Assembly: GCA_024195265.1 (NCBI GenBank) | Contig: JAJLRJ010000003.1 | Coordinates: 26,202,438-26,266,437, forward strand | Length of the DNA stretch: 64,000 bases | Reading direction: 5' to 3' | DNA from: Dendrophyllia cribrosa | Lineage: Eukaryota; Cnidaria; Anthozoa; Scleractinia; Dendrophylliidae | Shown here: piece by piece, positions 11,945 through 24,261 of the stretch | Layout of the letters: each line of letters begins with the position of its first letter | How positions within the stretch are numbered: the first letter of the stretch is position 1 | Translations under genes and position numbers: made by a program | The notes under the pieces: model-generated | What the model was told of the DNA's origin: nothing | The model's database searches: none | The model's input: the letters and a program-made list of their open reading frames with translations, nothing else

Positions 11945-12311
11945 GTATGCGCGCGCTTGACAGTTGAACTCCGTGAGACCTGTCACGGGGACAAAATGTC
12001 CCAAGATTGGTGTTGCACAATTAGGGACTGTGCAATAATTATCGGGGAGGGGGGGTTGGAAAACCAGAGGGGGGCGGGGGGGGGGGCATGAAATAAAATC
12101 AAAGCAAGGATAGGGGGGCTCAAAGTAAAAGAAGTCACTCAAGAGGAGGGGGGTTAACATTTTATTTTAAGTTCTCACTGAAAGACATGATGATCTGTTC
12201 TGTGGCTGAACTGCAATTTCAATCTGTTGCAATACGATTATTTATTCTTCTCTATCTCTATAATATAGACGAACTATTGTGATAAAGCGTTTCTGGCTTT
12301 TTAAATTTGAA

Positions 12312-12466
12312 TAGCCCAATTTCGATATATTAAAATTCAACTTGAAACAAGACCACTATGAGGCTTAGGGGAATGATAGTAAGGATTTATATGGTTTATT
12401 TCCCTAAGCCTCGTAGTGTTGTCTTTTGTTTCAAGTTGAATTTTAATACATCGAAATTGTGCTATT
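12312..12466. repeat. Stem-loop of about 150 bp
   Basis: Two arms (about 65 bp each, including TTAAAATTCAACTTGAAACA and its complement) surround a short AT-rich loop. It is probably a fossil miniature element inside the larger 12024-13855 element. Confidence 0.7.
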
Positions 12467-12678
12467 GTCAACAACATTTGAACAGTAGAATATAGTTATA
12501 TACCAGTGCAAATATTTTGCCCTGGTGAAAATATTTTGCTTCAGTTCAAATATTTTGCACTGGTTCAAAATAAATTTCAACCAGTGCAGACAAAATTGTA
12601 CCAAAATCATAATTTCACTACAACATAGATAATTGTATTGCAACAGATTGAAGATGTACCTCAACCAGCATGGTCTTA

Positions 12679-13291
12679 AGGTGGTCAGACATGAGGGGTC
12701 ATGTAGCATGGACATGTCGCAGTGACATGTAGCAGCGACAAACATTTGTGTAGTACACATTGAGGGACATGTAGCAGGGAGTGTAGTGGAGACATGTAAC
12801 AGGGAAAAATTCACAGCGCTTGCACACCACATGAAAATGTCGCGGGGACATGTCTCAGACACCACATGAAAATGTCGCGGGGACATGTCTCAGGGACATG
12901 TTGCAGCGACACGTCCCCTCGTGTGAACTTATACTATCATAATTGTGCAACACCAATCTTGGGGACATTTTGTCCCCGCGACATGTCTCACGGTGTTCAA
13001 CTTGTTGAATTTCATGGGACACGTCGCGGGGGACAAAATGTCCCCAAAATTGTGTTGCACAATTATGATAGCATCAGTTCACACGAGGGGACGTGTCGCT
13101 GCAACATGTCCCTGAGACATGTCCCCGTGACATTTTCATGCGGTGTGCAAGCGCTATGATTTTTTCCCTGCTACATGTCCCCGCTACACTCCCTGCTACA
13201 TGTCCCTCAGTGTGTACTACACAAACTTTTGTCGCTGCTACATGTCGCTGCGACATGTTCCTGCTACATGACCCCTCATGTCTGACCACCT
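12679..13291. mobile_element. 613 bp palindromic MITE with ACATGTCGC repeats
   Basis: The ends AGGTGGTCAGACATGAGGGG and the complement are flanked by TTA (12676-12678 and 13292-13294). The whole element folds back on itself and is studded with ACATGTCGC/GCGACATGT motifs. It is nested in the 12024-13855 element, which itself lies inside another copy of this MITE. Confidence 0.85.
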
Positions 13292-13620
13292 TTAAGATCA
13301 GTGAGGTAAAATGGCACTGGTTGCACGAGTTCTCCAGTACGCTCGTGGTGATCATTCTTGCATCCCACGAGAAACCCAAGAGCACGTTAACGAGGAAATG
13401 AGTTCCAGTGCAAGCAACTCGGATTTGCAATGAAGTGATTCAGAAGTGGATTCGGATGGCTTTGTCGAACACTGCTTCGAGGTCATGTTTGTTCCAGATA
13501 TGGATGTCCAACAAGTAAACATGTAGTATTGCTGTATATCCACGTCTGGAACAAACATTACCTCGTAGCAATAACAGGTGGGTGTATATTAAGAAAATGC
13601 TGGGTATTTGTATATAAAAG

Positions 13621-13697
<77 letters not shown>

Positions 13698-13709
13698 GGG
13701 GGGGGGGGT
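13621..13709. repeat. GT microsatellite and G tract
   Basis: A GT dinucleotide run of about 74 bp with one TAT interruption is followed by a G run of about 15 bp. The long Cys-Val and His-Thr open frames over it are artefacts of the repeat. Confidence 0.95.
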
Positions 13710-14020
13710 GTCATACAAAATTTCTGACTGATCAGAGGGGGGGGGGGCAATAACTAAATTCAGTTCTTTTGAAGGGGGGGTATTACCTAATATTTTCCTA
13801 CTTGAAGCCCATTTTCCGGCCCCCCCACTCCTCCTGATAATTATTGCACAGTCCCTTATGATGGTATCATGTCACTGAGACATATCCACGCGACATTTTC
13901 ATGTGGTGTGCAAGCGCAATGATTTTTTCCCTGCCACATGTCCCCTCTACACTCCCTGCTACATGTCCTTCAGTGTGTACTACACAAAATTTTGTCGCTA
14001 CTACATGTCGCTGCGACATA

Positions 14021-14430
14021 GCGCATCGAGGCCGAGCTGTCTTCGATGAAATTCAAGAAATCAATATAATTGAATTTAAGCACGTTTTATAAACAAGTCT
14101 CCAAAACTAACGAGAACGCAAAGAAAGGTCAATCACAAATTGATATCAACATAAATTTCCATCGAAAAATGTAATCTGTTTTACCATTAAGTCCTCGACT
14201 GCTTGGAAATTCTTTAAATCTCCGCTTCTTTGGTTCTGAAATCCGTAAAACAAACATCTCCCCGCATTGCTCCCGCATTGCTCCCGCATTGCTCCCGCAT
14301 TGATAAAAACGTATGAAGTTCCTCGAAGCAAGATTTTATCCTTGAAAGCTATTCTTTTTCCACTAAAGCGGCTTCTGAGTATCCCTTAATTAGTGTCCCT
14401 GTGTTGAGTAGCAAACCGCGAAAAAATGCA
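14021..14430 (-). mobile_element. Repeat X fragment
   Basis: It matches the middle of repeat X on the minus strand (the segment around the KGYSEA-like reading). It contains a local triplication of TGCTCCCGCAT at about 14264-14300. It abuts the truncated MITE at 14020. Confidence 0.65.
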
Positions 14431-15215
14431 AATGCTATCAACAAGATCGATCAATCTTTCATTGTTCATTCTTGCAAGAACTCTACAAAATAAACAAGAA
14501 CTCTACAAGTAGTGAAACAGGCTCTAAGGTTCTGGATTTTCATCTGGTTTACTATCAAAATATCTAACAAGAGCCTCATACAGCTAGCTAACTAGGATAA
14601 GAAATTGAGCCTTGATTGCATTTATCGGAATAATTCAAACACTGTTAGATGTTATCAGAGTAATTCCCCAAAGGTCACGTCGTGTTCAGTTCATTTGTCA
14701 AAAATTGAAGTTTTTCCAGCTTGTGTCGCTAACAACTGATTATGATTGAATTCCTCTTCGAAAAGTCACTTGAATTGATATCTTCCTCTTGGTGTTCAAT
14801 ATCTCGTTCAACGCTTCGCGCGCGCGTATTCATGAGATAAAAACGGAATTTAACTTGTTTGGTTAGTAATTGATGCGGTGAGGCTGACCGTAGAATGACA
14901 CAAATCAGTCAACGGATTCATTTTCAAACTCGCGAACCGTAAGCCCCCGCACACTACACCAGCCTCTATCTCTACTAATTTCTTGAGTCAACCCTTTCCC
15001 AAGTAGATTTATTTTTAGAACGGCTTTTTCCCGCGAAAAGAATCATGTTTCCGTTCAGCCTTGCATGTAACCGCGAACCGCGGGAAAAAATGTAGGGGGA
15101 ACCAAGAGCCCGTCCTTCGATTGTTTTCCTTTTACCTTGTATCCATTTTCCCGATTTTACAGCCGATGGGATCTGGGTATCAATAAATGAAAGCTAATAA
15201 ATAATTTGATTAAGC

Positions 15216-15612
15216 ATGAAGCGATGGGATAGTAGTTCTTTCTACAAGCGAACTTATACGTTATCTTTATTAGTGGCTCTGTGTGGTGTTTCATTGTCAT
15301 CTATTCCCATGAAAGCTCTGCGAAAAGTATCGATAATGCAACGTTCTGTGGATGAATCGGATCTTTCTGATGGCCAGCGTAGAAAAAGTGCTAGATCATT
15401 GGATTTCGGTCTTCAGCGTGAAGTGGATTTCGTCAGCTAAAACGCCGAATGCGAAAGCGATGAGCGGGATTGTGCAACCCGGCACAATCATGAATGTCAA
15501 GGACGTCATGCGAAAAAAACTCTTGCAGAAGAAAACCTCCAATTCTGCTGAGGTTACTGCCAAAGTGAATCGACAGGAAAGGCTAGAAAGGTTTAAAACA
15601 CGGGTAGAATAG
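15216..15612 (+). CDS. Hypothetical short ORF pair
   Basis: The first ORF (15216-15440, 74 aa) begins with a signal-like hydrophobic run (LSLLVALCGVSLSS) and ends in a charged tail. An overlapping ORF in another frame (15352-15612, 86 aa) carries a Lys/Arg-rich C-terminus (DVMRKKLLQKK and NRQERLERFKTR). A frameshift or a missed intron could join them. No family is recognised. Both lie inside the 14964-16789 TIR element, so they may be remains of its protein rather than a host gene. Confidence 0.25.
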
Positions 15613-16483
15613 GGCTCTGTCTGGAAAAAGTCACAGCTGACATGCCGCACAATCTAAACCAGTGTGAAACATTTGAAAATGTTTTTAATCTCTGATATTT
15701 TCTTCTAACGATTATATCCTCATGTAAAATGGAGGTGGTTGACCTGTACGACTTTTACCTCATGCTTTTAAATGCCGTTTCCCACCTATATATGTTTTTA
15801 ACGGGTATACATTTTCTTGGTTTTGGAGGATTTTAGTGTGAATGAAAAAATACTTTAAAACGCCGCGTGCAACGGAAGAGGTCAACTATGGTCTGTCTGT
15901 AATGTTTTCCTGTGATTTTGTTCTTTAACTATTTGACCTTTTATACATCCTTTACTTAGTTTTGCTTTTGCGAATAGTGGGTTGTTTTCATTTTGATTTA
16001 AACAGAGAGGGTTCAACATTTTTTGTTTTTCTCTCTTTGAAGTGATAGGATCTGAAATGATATATTGACCGTTAATGTCTTTTCTGCTATTTTTTTATCA
16101 CGCTAGGCCCAGCTATTTGTGTTTGTCGTTACAGGAGTATGTCACGGAAAATTATATGTAGATCCAAGTTTAGCAGAGGGAGTTGAAGCTTCAATAAAAG
16201 CTCTGTTACTTTGAAAATTTGTCAAAGCTGTGTTTAAAGCATCGCTTTATATCTGCGAGTTGTTCGAGTCTGGAGCTCGATATTAATATTACCTCCATTT
16301 GGTAATTAGTTTACCAGTCTAGCGACTGTTTTGTTTATGCTACTGTATGATTCATGGTTTCGGTTCTCCACTTGAGCCTCATCAGTTGCCGGGTTTGCAT
16401 TTGGTGATTGCTACCTTGAGACTGGGGCAACGCATATTTATGGAACGGTTAACGTTCTGCGGTTTTGGGGCTAATTCGGTTTT

Positions 16484-16597
16484 TTATACACCCGTACTTT
16501 CGCTATCAGAGGATGTGCTGTATTCACTCGACAAGAAATCCACCGTATCAAAACTTTCGTCCGATAAGTCATCTAAACCTTCCTCGCTATCCGCCAT
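16484..16597 (-). CDS. Acidic 37-residue ORF, possible first exon
   Basis: The minus-strand ATG at 16597 opens MADSEEGLDDLSDESFDTVD and continues Ser/Glu-rich to a TAA at 16486-16484. The composition is protein-like and resembles the acidic N-termini of many transposon-encoded proteins. It lies close to the intact right end of the TIR element and points inward, where a transposase gene would start. A GT just before the stop could be a splice donor, but no downstream exon is recognised. Confidence 0.35.
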   Translation of the reverse strand: MADSEEGLDDLSDESFDTVDFLSSEYSTSSDSESTGV

Positions 16598-17362
16598 TTC
16601 TGATTTCACAGACTGAAGGGCTGTTTGACGTAAAACAATACCACTGTCATAGCTCTGTTTTGATTGGGTCGGTGAAATGTGGGCGTGCGAAATCTCCCCT
16701 GAGAACCGTTCTATTAGTAAATCTACTCAGGAAAGGGTTGACTCCAAGGCTTAGTATGGGAGATAGAGGCTCCTATTGATGGGCTCCTGACCAGCAAGCG
16801 TGCCTTTGGAATCGGGATATATTCCTTATCATTGTACATATCTGACACCCATTACAAAGAAAAAAAGGAGTGAAACATTTCGAACATGAATTATTAGTAC
16901 ACTAATATAAAATAATACTCCTGGCTATAAAATAACTCGTTCAACTCAGTCTGACATTTTAACTTTTAAAAGATATATTAGGAGTGTTTCTTGAATTTTT
17001 TTTAATTTTTATGTTCATTTCTTAAATTTTTAACTTTTTAACTGTTTTAAATTTTTAGCTTTCACTATTTAGGCATTTTATTATATCTGTAATTTATTTC
17101 ATGCAGGACCCCACTGAAAACCACATCTGTGACATGGGCTTCCTTAGTTATTGTTATCGAAGGTGAAATTGTAGCTGAGCACGATATGGGGACGTCACTC
17201 GCACATGGTCGACCCAGACTCTACTTTTTAATCCAAATGGTTCAAAATATTTTAATACATGTACTTAAGTGTCATTGTCTGAGAAAGTGTTCCAGAAGTT
17301 GGAATTGGGGGTTAAGCAATTTTGATGGGGGTGGGTGGTTCCAGTGACAGGTGCATTCCAGG

Positions 17363-18340
17363 ATGCTCGGGCGAGCTCAATTTCTACAATCTCTTTCTTT
17401 GCTTGAAGTTAAGAGTTCCGGGAGAGTTTTGGCAGCTTAAGTCATCCCTAAATCCTGAAGAGTATTAAAGCGGTATGATTTTTATCCAGCACTAAGTTTC
17501 AATCGAAGTTTTACCTTGTTGTATAAAGGGAGCTGAACGGCCATATTCATTCGTAGCGAGCGTGACGGACGCGTGACAAGCCATGGCTGGATCCGTGATA
17601 CTCGCTACTGTTGTAAACGGGAGGTATCGTGGCCGAATTCGCAGATAAGCGTCGACTGCTTGCAAGCCTTGGTTGGTTTTGGTTTAACAGCACAGAGTCA
17701 GGACACGACTCAACTTGTGTATGATCACACTAAAAACTACTACTTTATTGCTAAATCAATGTCCTTATATACATATTGTTGGTTAGCTATACGTGATTAA
17801 ATATACAAGAGAATATATGAGGTTTCTATTCTGGTAAACAACTTAATTAAGACGTAGGCACAATACATACGTAATTCCTGTAGAACTAGGCGTAAGCTGG
17901 GAGTTTACACCACGTATACTTAAGGTGTTGGGAGGCACTAGTTTTCTACGAAATTCCTGCGGAAATCACGAAGTACATTGGTACATTCTAGCTTTAACAT
18001 GCAACACGTAATCAACATACTTTCACGCTTGCTTTAACAACAATGATCATATTTCCGGTTCAAATTATGCAACATGTAATCAGTCTATTATTGGCTCAAG
18101 ATCAATAGATCACGTTTCGTTGATCTAAGTGTCACGATTTCTTGAACTTTACTACACTACGAAGAAACACATGCATGGCCGTTTAGGTCCGTTTATTTAA
18201 CAAGGCAAAACTTCGATTGAAACTTAGCGCTGGATGGAAATCGTACCGCTTTAATACTCTTCGGGATTTAGGGATGACTTAAGCTGCAAAACTCTCAACT
18301 TGAAGCAAAGAGATTCTAGAAAGTGAGCTCGCCCGAGCAT
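17363..18340. mobile_element. 978 bp element with long inverted arms
   Basis: The ends ATGCTCGGGCGAGCTCA and the complement are followed by about 190 bp of inverted similarity, including AGTATTAAAGCGGTA, TTTCAATCGAAGTTTT and a GGCCAT block. No clear target duplication is visible. The interior (17600-18150) has no recognisable gene; the 75-codon ORF at 17573 is probably accidental. Confidence 0.75.
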
Positions 18341-18689
18341 TCTGCTATTAAAAGGCAAGTTATTATATTGGCATGTTTTAGAATTTTCGTGAAATTCGAA
18401 CGGTTGTAAATCTTGGAAACGTGGAGTGCACAGAAATATTATTCTTCCTTAGGATTTAGAGTCATTTATAGTTTTTGTTTACATATAGAATGACTTTCAA
18501 TCAGGTGCCACATTTTTAAAAGTTTGCTTTAAAGTTGAGCTATTTTTGTGTTTGGCTCGGAAGCCGATTATTTGTGTGAAATAACCCGTTGATTACTGTT
18601 GAAATAAAAAATTAATCTAGTTCTGAGATATAGCTGAGCAAACTACAATGATGTATCTGTAGATTGAACAAATAATTGGGCCTCTCGAG

Positions 18690-18985
18690 TGAATTTTTAT
18701 TTTTTAACAGCGACGGAAATGTTTGCGATTTATTCGGGTCTCAGCGGCATAAAGCATCTACATTTACATATTATTTAATAGGTCGGTAAAATCGTCAAGA
18801 TATCACACCAACCGTAAAAATAAAACATCAAATAAATAAATAAATAAAATAAGTAAATGAATAAAATACAACTATATACAGCTATTATTTAAGAAAAGCT
18901 GATAACCTATGTTTAAAAATTTCTAAAGAATTTGACGAAACAATAGCCTCAGGGAGGCTCTTCCAGTCCGTCATTATTTGCTTAT
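18690..18985 (-). pseudogene. LINE 3' end, CR1/L2-like
   Basis: On the minus strand, 18985 to 18885 reads TDWKSLPEAIVSSNSLEIF, then KHRLSAFLK and a stop. This is the typical last segment of CR1/L2-type LINE ORF2 proteins. It is followed by an AT-rich tail with an ATTT repeat at about 18828-18850. The rest of the LINE is absent, as expected for a 5'-truncated insertion. Confidence 0.75.
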
Positions 18986-19359
18986 GTCACGCGAAAACTA
19001 ACCTAGCTACCATGTCAAACTTCAATAAATCGTAAAAAAAAATTAAATATTATTTTGGATCAAACGAATTGTATTTTCATGACTGCCAAGGTGAAGGCTT
19101 TTAAAAAAACCCATATCAGAGTGACAAATTATTGTTCGAACCAAAATCATCAGTCGGTTTTAAGAGACAATCTCTTAAATAAAGTGCAAAACTTGGTTTT
19201 GTGAGTACTGATTTTCTTGTTTTTAGGCAACTTAAGATTCTAAGGTAGTGTTTACTGCCACATTTATTGATTATCACAGGTTTCGTAAAGAGATTTAGAT
19301 TCACTAAAAGCAAACTGAAGTGTTTAAAACTAAATAGAGCTAGAATGGGTGTTAAATTA

Positions 19360-20110
19360 TGCTTTTTACAATATGCAAATTACCATCGGGTATTTTCTCT
19401 CTTCCGTTACAATAATCACTACCATCGCTTCCTTTACTGCTTCTATGATGTTTATGCTCTGGGACAGGAGCATATTGGATAAAGCAACTGTGTTGGTTTG
19501 TGTGTAAGAAGCCGCGAGTAGATTTTAGTACTTTATTTAGGATCAAAGAAACTTAGCGTGTGCACTGTACGAAAATACGCCTTTGAAATCGGATCACTCG
19601 AGAATATTGTCTGGCTTTGGGGTGTAAAGTGATACGATTAAATTGATTGGTCTAAATCATTGCGTAACAGAACTACAGAAATAGTAATAAAAGTCATGCG
19701 ACTTGTCACAGTGTTGTAACGCAAAGTGCTATAATGAAATCAAAGAGCAAAGATAGCTTGTTTGAAGTGAAGGATCTTTTAAATAGAAAGATTGCCAATT
19801 TTATATAGAAACGTCTCAGGTTTTAATAGAAAAAGCTCATATATGATTGACATTGAAGAGCTATTACTTTTGTCTTAAGGATTGGATGTTTCAATATGCA
19901 AATAGCACATTTAAATGAATGAACTGCATGTCAAAATTGAATATTTGGATATTGGAATAGAAGAACTTAATATCTGAATTGAAAAGCTACTGCATTCAAT
20001 AACAGAATTGGATAGTGGAAACGTAGAATAGCATATTCGAAATGAGGTTTTTATTTTGACACCAAAAACGCGCCATCATGGCGTCATTATTTCTTGTTTC
20101 CTCCAAGGTA
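19360..20110 (+). repeat. Dispersed repeat Y, copy 1
   Basis: The sequence recurs at 32560-32978 with 34187-34270, at 41575-41870, inverted at 35215-35430, and weakly at 60880-61020. Landmarks are CCTTTACTGCTTCTATGA, GGATGTTTCAATATGC and GAATTGAAAAGCTACTGC. It has no stable ORF. It ends just upstream of fucosyltransferase 2. Confidence 0.7.
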
Positions 20111-20641
20111 TTAATTTAGTTTTCTATGTGCGGATGCAATTTGTGGTTGATAATCTAGTTGACTGCTCTCACGATAAATATAATCACTGCCATTTTAACT
20201 GTGAAGTTGTAAAAGAGCTGGCTTAGTAGTGATGTACAAAAACGACTCTAAAACTGAATGTCTCGCTAAAATGAGCAGTTTCAGTAAAACGCAACACAGT
20301 ATAAATCTGCGTGGGAGAGACTAAGCGTTTCACATTTTTATTACAATCTGTTTTCCGCTTTCGTGAACTCCATACTAACACAGTTCCAAAAATATGCCCA
20401 TATTCTAAGTGCCCTTCTAAGTAGGCTTTGTAACTCTGAACGAGCCGATATAGTTGGTTGAAGAGAGTCTTCACGTTCCCAGCTTATTTTTCTGACAAAA
20501 AAATAAAATTATTGCTTTTCTCAGGACTTCTTGACATCTCGATGAAATTACAGCACTTCTGAGTCCAGTGAACTCAGCTGTCCACTCTTACGTCTATTAC
20601 CTTTGGCCTCAAGTGAAGTAATATAACCTATCTCTCATGCG

Positions 20642-23508
20642 ATGGTGGCAAAGAACTTACTGGTGTTCGTGTTTGTTTTCCTTGTAATTTTAACGATGCT
20701 GTTTATAATTCTAACGATTAATAAATCAAGTGAGTTGCAACGATGGAGACTTCCAGCAATGAAGTCAGAGAAAATGGTGGCCTCTAAGTCATTCTCAAAA
20801 GAAGACCCTGAGGATGCGGTGGCCCAATCAGCGTCAGTAAACACCACACACGTGCCTCGTAAATCATTCGTCATATTGGTCTACACTGAATTTTTCGGCA
20901 TCAAAGAGTGGATTACGGTGAACGAAAAATGTTCTTTAACTGAAACAATAAAAACAAGCTGCACGAAAGACATGTTTGATATAACATACGACAAACAACG
21001 ACTTCCCGAAAGCGAGTTTGTAATTTTTCACGCCAGAGACATGCCAAGCTTGGGTAATATGAAAACGATTTGGAAAGACAAGCCTTCTTCACAATTCTGG
21101 ATTTATTATTTGCACGAAAGTCCACATGCTACTCCTGATCCAACGCCTTTGAATGGCATGTTTGATTTGACTCAGACCTACCGGGTTGATTCCGATTTCT
21201 GGATGCCGTATGGGGCCTACGAGGAGACTCCTTTCGTGAACATTTCACATGAAGATTTCTCGGTTGGAAAAAATAAGCTCGTTTCCTGGATGGTTAGCAA
21301 TTGTGGCTCGCAGCTAAGGATATTTTTTGTTCGTGAGCTACAAAAATACATCGCAGTTGACGTATTTGGAGCGTGTTCTGGACTGTTTGGTCAACACAGA
21401 AAATGCACAGACAATTGTAAAGACGTTATTAAAAACTACAAGTTCTACCTCGCCTTTGAAAATGCACTGTGTAAAGACTACATCACTGAAAAGTACTGGG
21501 CGCATTTAGGTAAGTACGGCAAAGTCTTTTTTGTTGTTTAATTTAATTAATTTAATTCCTTTAATTTTTTAAATGAACAACTTATCCCACCAGCTAGGTC
21601 TCGGTGACTTGATTGTTTCCTTAGCACACGGAGCTTGCTTGAACTAATCAGTACAAATGGACTGCCCTTAAATCAATTAGGATCAAACCCAAAAGCAAAC
21701 TGATGTAATTTAACTTATGCAAATTTTCCATTCTTGGCTTGCCTCCTTTGTTTTAATTTTCTATTTTTCTACTTGGAATAACATTTGTTTTGGTGAATGA
21801 TTTGTTTTTGTTGTGATTGCCCATAATTATTATATATTACTAGACGCAATAAATTTAAAATCAGCACACCTAAAGTCGATTATATTGACTGCAAGTACCT
21901 TGTACCGTTCTGAAAACGGACGTTTACATTTCAAGAAAAATCGACGATATGTTGCTATGGTAACTCCGAACTCGATGAAGCTCATTTCATCTGAAAATTC
22001 ATTATACAGTCGAACCTGTATTAAGCGGCCACACTCGGGGCTTTAAAATTGGCCGCTCAGATAGAACAGGTTGGTTCATTAAAAACACTTTAAGGGCGCG
22101 GTCAAATGTCAATATTTTTAACGTACAGTATTATAACACAATCAAGCAATCTCTGCCTTGTAACTGTGATGGCAATTGTTCGTCACAAGCCTAAGTTACG
22201 GAACCCTAGAGTTTCAAGAGTTGGATTTTTCAAAACTGCCCCTTAGTGTGGCCGCTTTATACAGGTAAAAATAACAAAGACAAGCAAACATGGCACTGCT
22301 AAAGGGTGACCGCGACCGCTTAATAGAGGTGACCGTTTAATACAGGTAGCAAATACAAAGTTTGTATGAGCGAAAATTCGGGACTATGAAAACTGGCCAC
22401 TTAATAGAGGTTGGCCGCTTAAAACAGGGCTGTTATATACAGGTTCGACTGTAATATCTTGCATGTGTAACACTCGATTTCGTGGTTTATTTGTTACACC
22501 GTTGTTTTCGAACTAGGAACGTATCGCCACTGGAAAATCCGATCAAACACTTTAAGCCTGGCGTCTGTCAAATAGAGTCATTACGCAAGCGTCATTACTG
22601 GCGTCACTGTAGGACTCTTTCATTACACCCATTGCTAATTTATACGCAGCGTGATCAGCGAGATGCAGGCTAACAAGTGTGCTTCTTTGCGCTGCTGTCA
22701 TCAATATTTGAGCCATCTGTGTAAATATCGTAACATGTGTAAACTTCCTTATTTCCACTACCCATTTACTTCGCTACTTCAAATGACAGTATTGAAATTG
22801 TTCGGTGCGACATCACTGTGGAATCCTAAACAACAAGCACAATATTGCAGTTTCTCTGGTTGAAACTTTGCTCTCAAAATGAGGTTTCATTTTTTTCTAT
22901 TTCATTTTCGTGAATTTGGGAATTCAAGCCAGTGAAATGGAAAAAGGATGAGTTCTAGTAACACCATCCTGCAAAGGAGTTAATGTTGATACAGATTATA
23001 CAGGTCATAGAACCTTCTTGTATTCTAATACAGTCTTTTCTTTCATGTTTTTATCTGCAATATAGGCGAAGACAACATCATACCAATAGTAATGGGAGGA
23101 GCAAACTACACCAAACTTGCCATTCCTGGTTCATACATCAACGTATTGGATTTCAAGACTGTGAAAGATCTTGCAGACTATCTACACTACCTCGACAAGA
23201 ACACTACTGCTTTCAATGAGTATTTTAAATGGAGACAAAGATACCGGGTAACCGATTTATCCTTTATGTGCTCATTCTGTAAAACAGTGACTTTGGAAAC
23301 TCGGGTCAAACCAAAAGGCTACCGAGATCTTAAAGACTTCTGGGTTACTCAAGGACAATGCGCTGAAAAGGACCACATAGTGCTTGACATGTGGACCCAT
23401 AGTAACACTTCAGTATATTTTTCTCTTTTAATGAATTTTACTTTGATAACATTTGTTATAATAGCATTAATAGTTTATTGTACACATGTATACAGAAGAG
23501 GTTATTAA
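20642..23508 (+). CDS. Alpha-1,3-fucosyltransferase-like protein, GT10 family (copy 2)
   Basis: Exon 1 is 20642-21509 and exon 2 is 23066-23508 (donor GTAAGT, acceptor ATATAG, split glycine codon), giving about 436 residues. The ATG at 20642 is followed at once by a signal anchor (LLVFVFVFLVILTMLFIIL). The GT10 hallmarks are present: HESPHATP, TYRVDSDFWMPYG, YKFYLAFENALCKDYITEKY, then IPIVMGGANY and the LDF. The N-glycosylation candidates NTT and NIS are visible. The C-terminus again ends in a second hydrophobic helix (YFSLLMNFTLITFVIIALIVY) with a short basic tail. Exon 2 has exactly the same length (443 bp) as in copy 1, which supports the gene model. The 1556 bp intron contains a pogo-like MITE. 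The role is presumably Golgi fucosylation; specificity is unknown. Confidence 0.9.
22007..22451. mobile_element. 445 bp pogo/Tigger-type MITE
   Basis: The ends CAGTCGAACCTGTATTAAGC and CAGTCGAACCTGTATATAAC (read inward) are flanked by TA on both sides (22005-22006 and 22452-22453). CAG tips, TA targets and the internal repeated CGCTTAATA.AGGT motifs are classic for pogo/Tigger MITEs. It sits in the intron of fucosyltransferase 2. Confidence 0.85.
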
Positions 23509-23896
23509 ACAGTGTTGCTAAAATGGCATCGACCGTTTACGAAAGGGAAATTTGCATCAGTGGTACATTTATTGCTTCGGAAGATACACAGCCTTGCTTG
23601 CCATGCAATGACAACCACGCCATTTCCTTCTAGCATTAGCTTCGTCAATTTATTCCCATCGCGACTTAGATCAATCAATCAATCAATTTTATTTTACTCA
23701 TAACAATAGATATACTTTTTACAAGAACACACTAAACAAGAAAAACTACAGATAATAATACTTATAAAATACAAATTAACATTAGAGCTAAATTAGAATT
23801 AGGAAACTTAGTGGAAGAACAGGTAACGTAACCATATAATGTCAATCATATGTTCAGTTCTGTTTCCATAGTCTCGTGCTACAAAAGCTACTGTGT
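23509..23896. other. No gene; AATC tail of a possible LINE
   Basis: An (AATC)n run at 23670-23686, followed by AT-rich sequence, looks like the 3' tail of a minus-strand LINE. Nothing coding is seen. Confidence 0.4.
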
Positions 23897-24261
23897 AAAG
23901 CCCTGCTCAAACGGCGCATGATAGTCCATGTTACAGTACAACACATTGATACACTGCCCGAATATGGCCATGAAGCTCTTGATATCCGTAGGTCTACATG
24001 ACATATATCCAGAGATGGTGGTAAATTTCGCATTTTGAAGTGAAGTGAAAATGACCTTTGGAAAAAGATAGAAAAAAGGGAAGAAAGGAAAGTGAAAAAT
24101 TATTGATCACATCATTGGACAAAAAAGGCGCGAAATTTTCACGTTGCGTCGCAGTGTTTCTTAGCGAAGCTGAATCAAAGCTGGTTCAAAGATTCAACCG
24201 CTTGACAGTCATAGTTCTCAAGCTTGCGCAATATCACCTGATTTCGCACTATAACTGTTAA

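Larger units (their letters stand above)
12024..13855. mobile_element. 1.83 kb TTA-target element
   Basis: The ends GGGACTGTGCAATAATTATC and the exact reverse complement are flanked by TTA (12021-12023 and 13856-13858). The site is confirmed by the uninterrupted sequence inside the 12679-13291 MITE (GCACAATTATGATA). The interior has G- and C-rich tracts, a stem-loop, a dinucleotide repeat and another MITE, but no recognisable transposase. TTA duplication suggests the PIF/Harbinger group. Confidence 0.85.
11945..14020. mobile_element. Outer, split copy of the CATGTCGC-type MITE
   Basis: Pieces at about 11945-12023 and 13856-14020 together match one partial copy of the 12679-13291 MITE. They share GTCACGGGGACAAAATGTCC, TGTTGCACAATTA and the ACATGTCGCTGCGACA block. 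They are separated by the 12024-13855 element, inserted at TTA. The right side is cut where repeat X begins at about 14021. Confidence 0.75.
14964..16789. mobile_element. TIR element of the CAGGAGCCC family, left end truncated
   Basis: The right end at 16789 reads inward CAGGAGCCCATCAATAGGAG and then CCTCTATCTC. The left side begins at that last block (14964), so the outer 20 bp are missing. The shared arm continues through TGAGTCAACCCTTTCC and AGTAGATTTA. The small MITE at 24262-24504 has the same tip. Two short coding candidates lie inside on opposite strands. Confidence 0.6.

Noticed and set aside
13440..13753. His-Thr and Cys-Val repeat ORFs
   Set aside because: They come from the GT/AC microsatellite.
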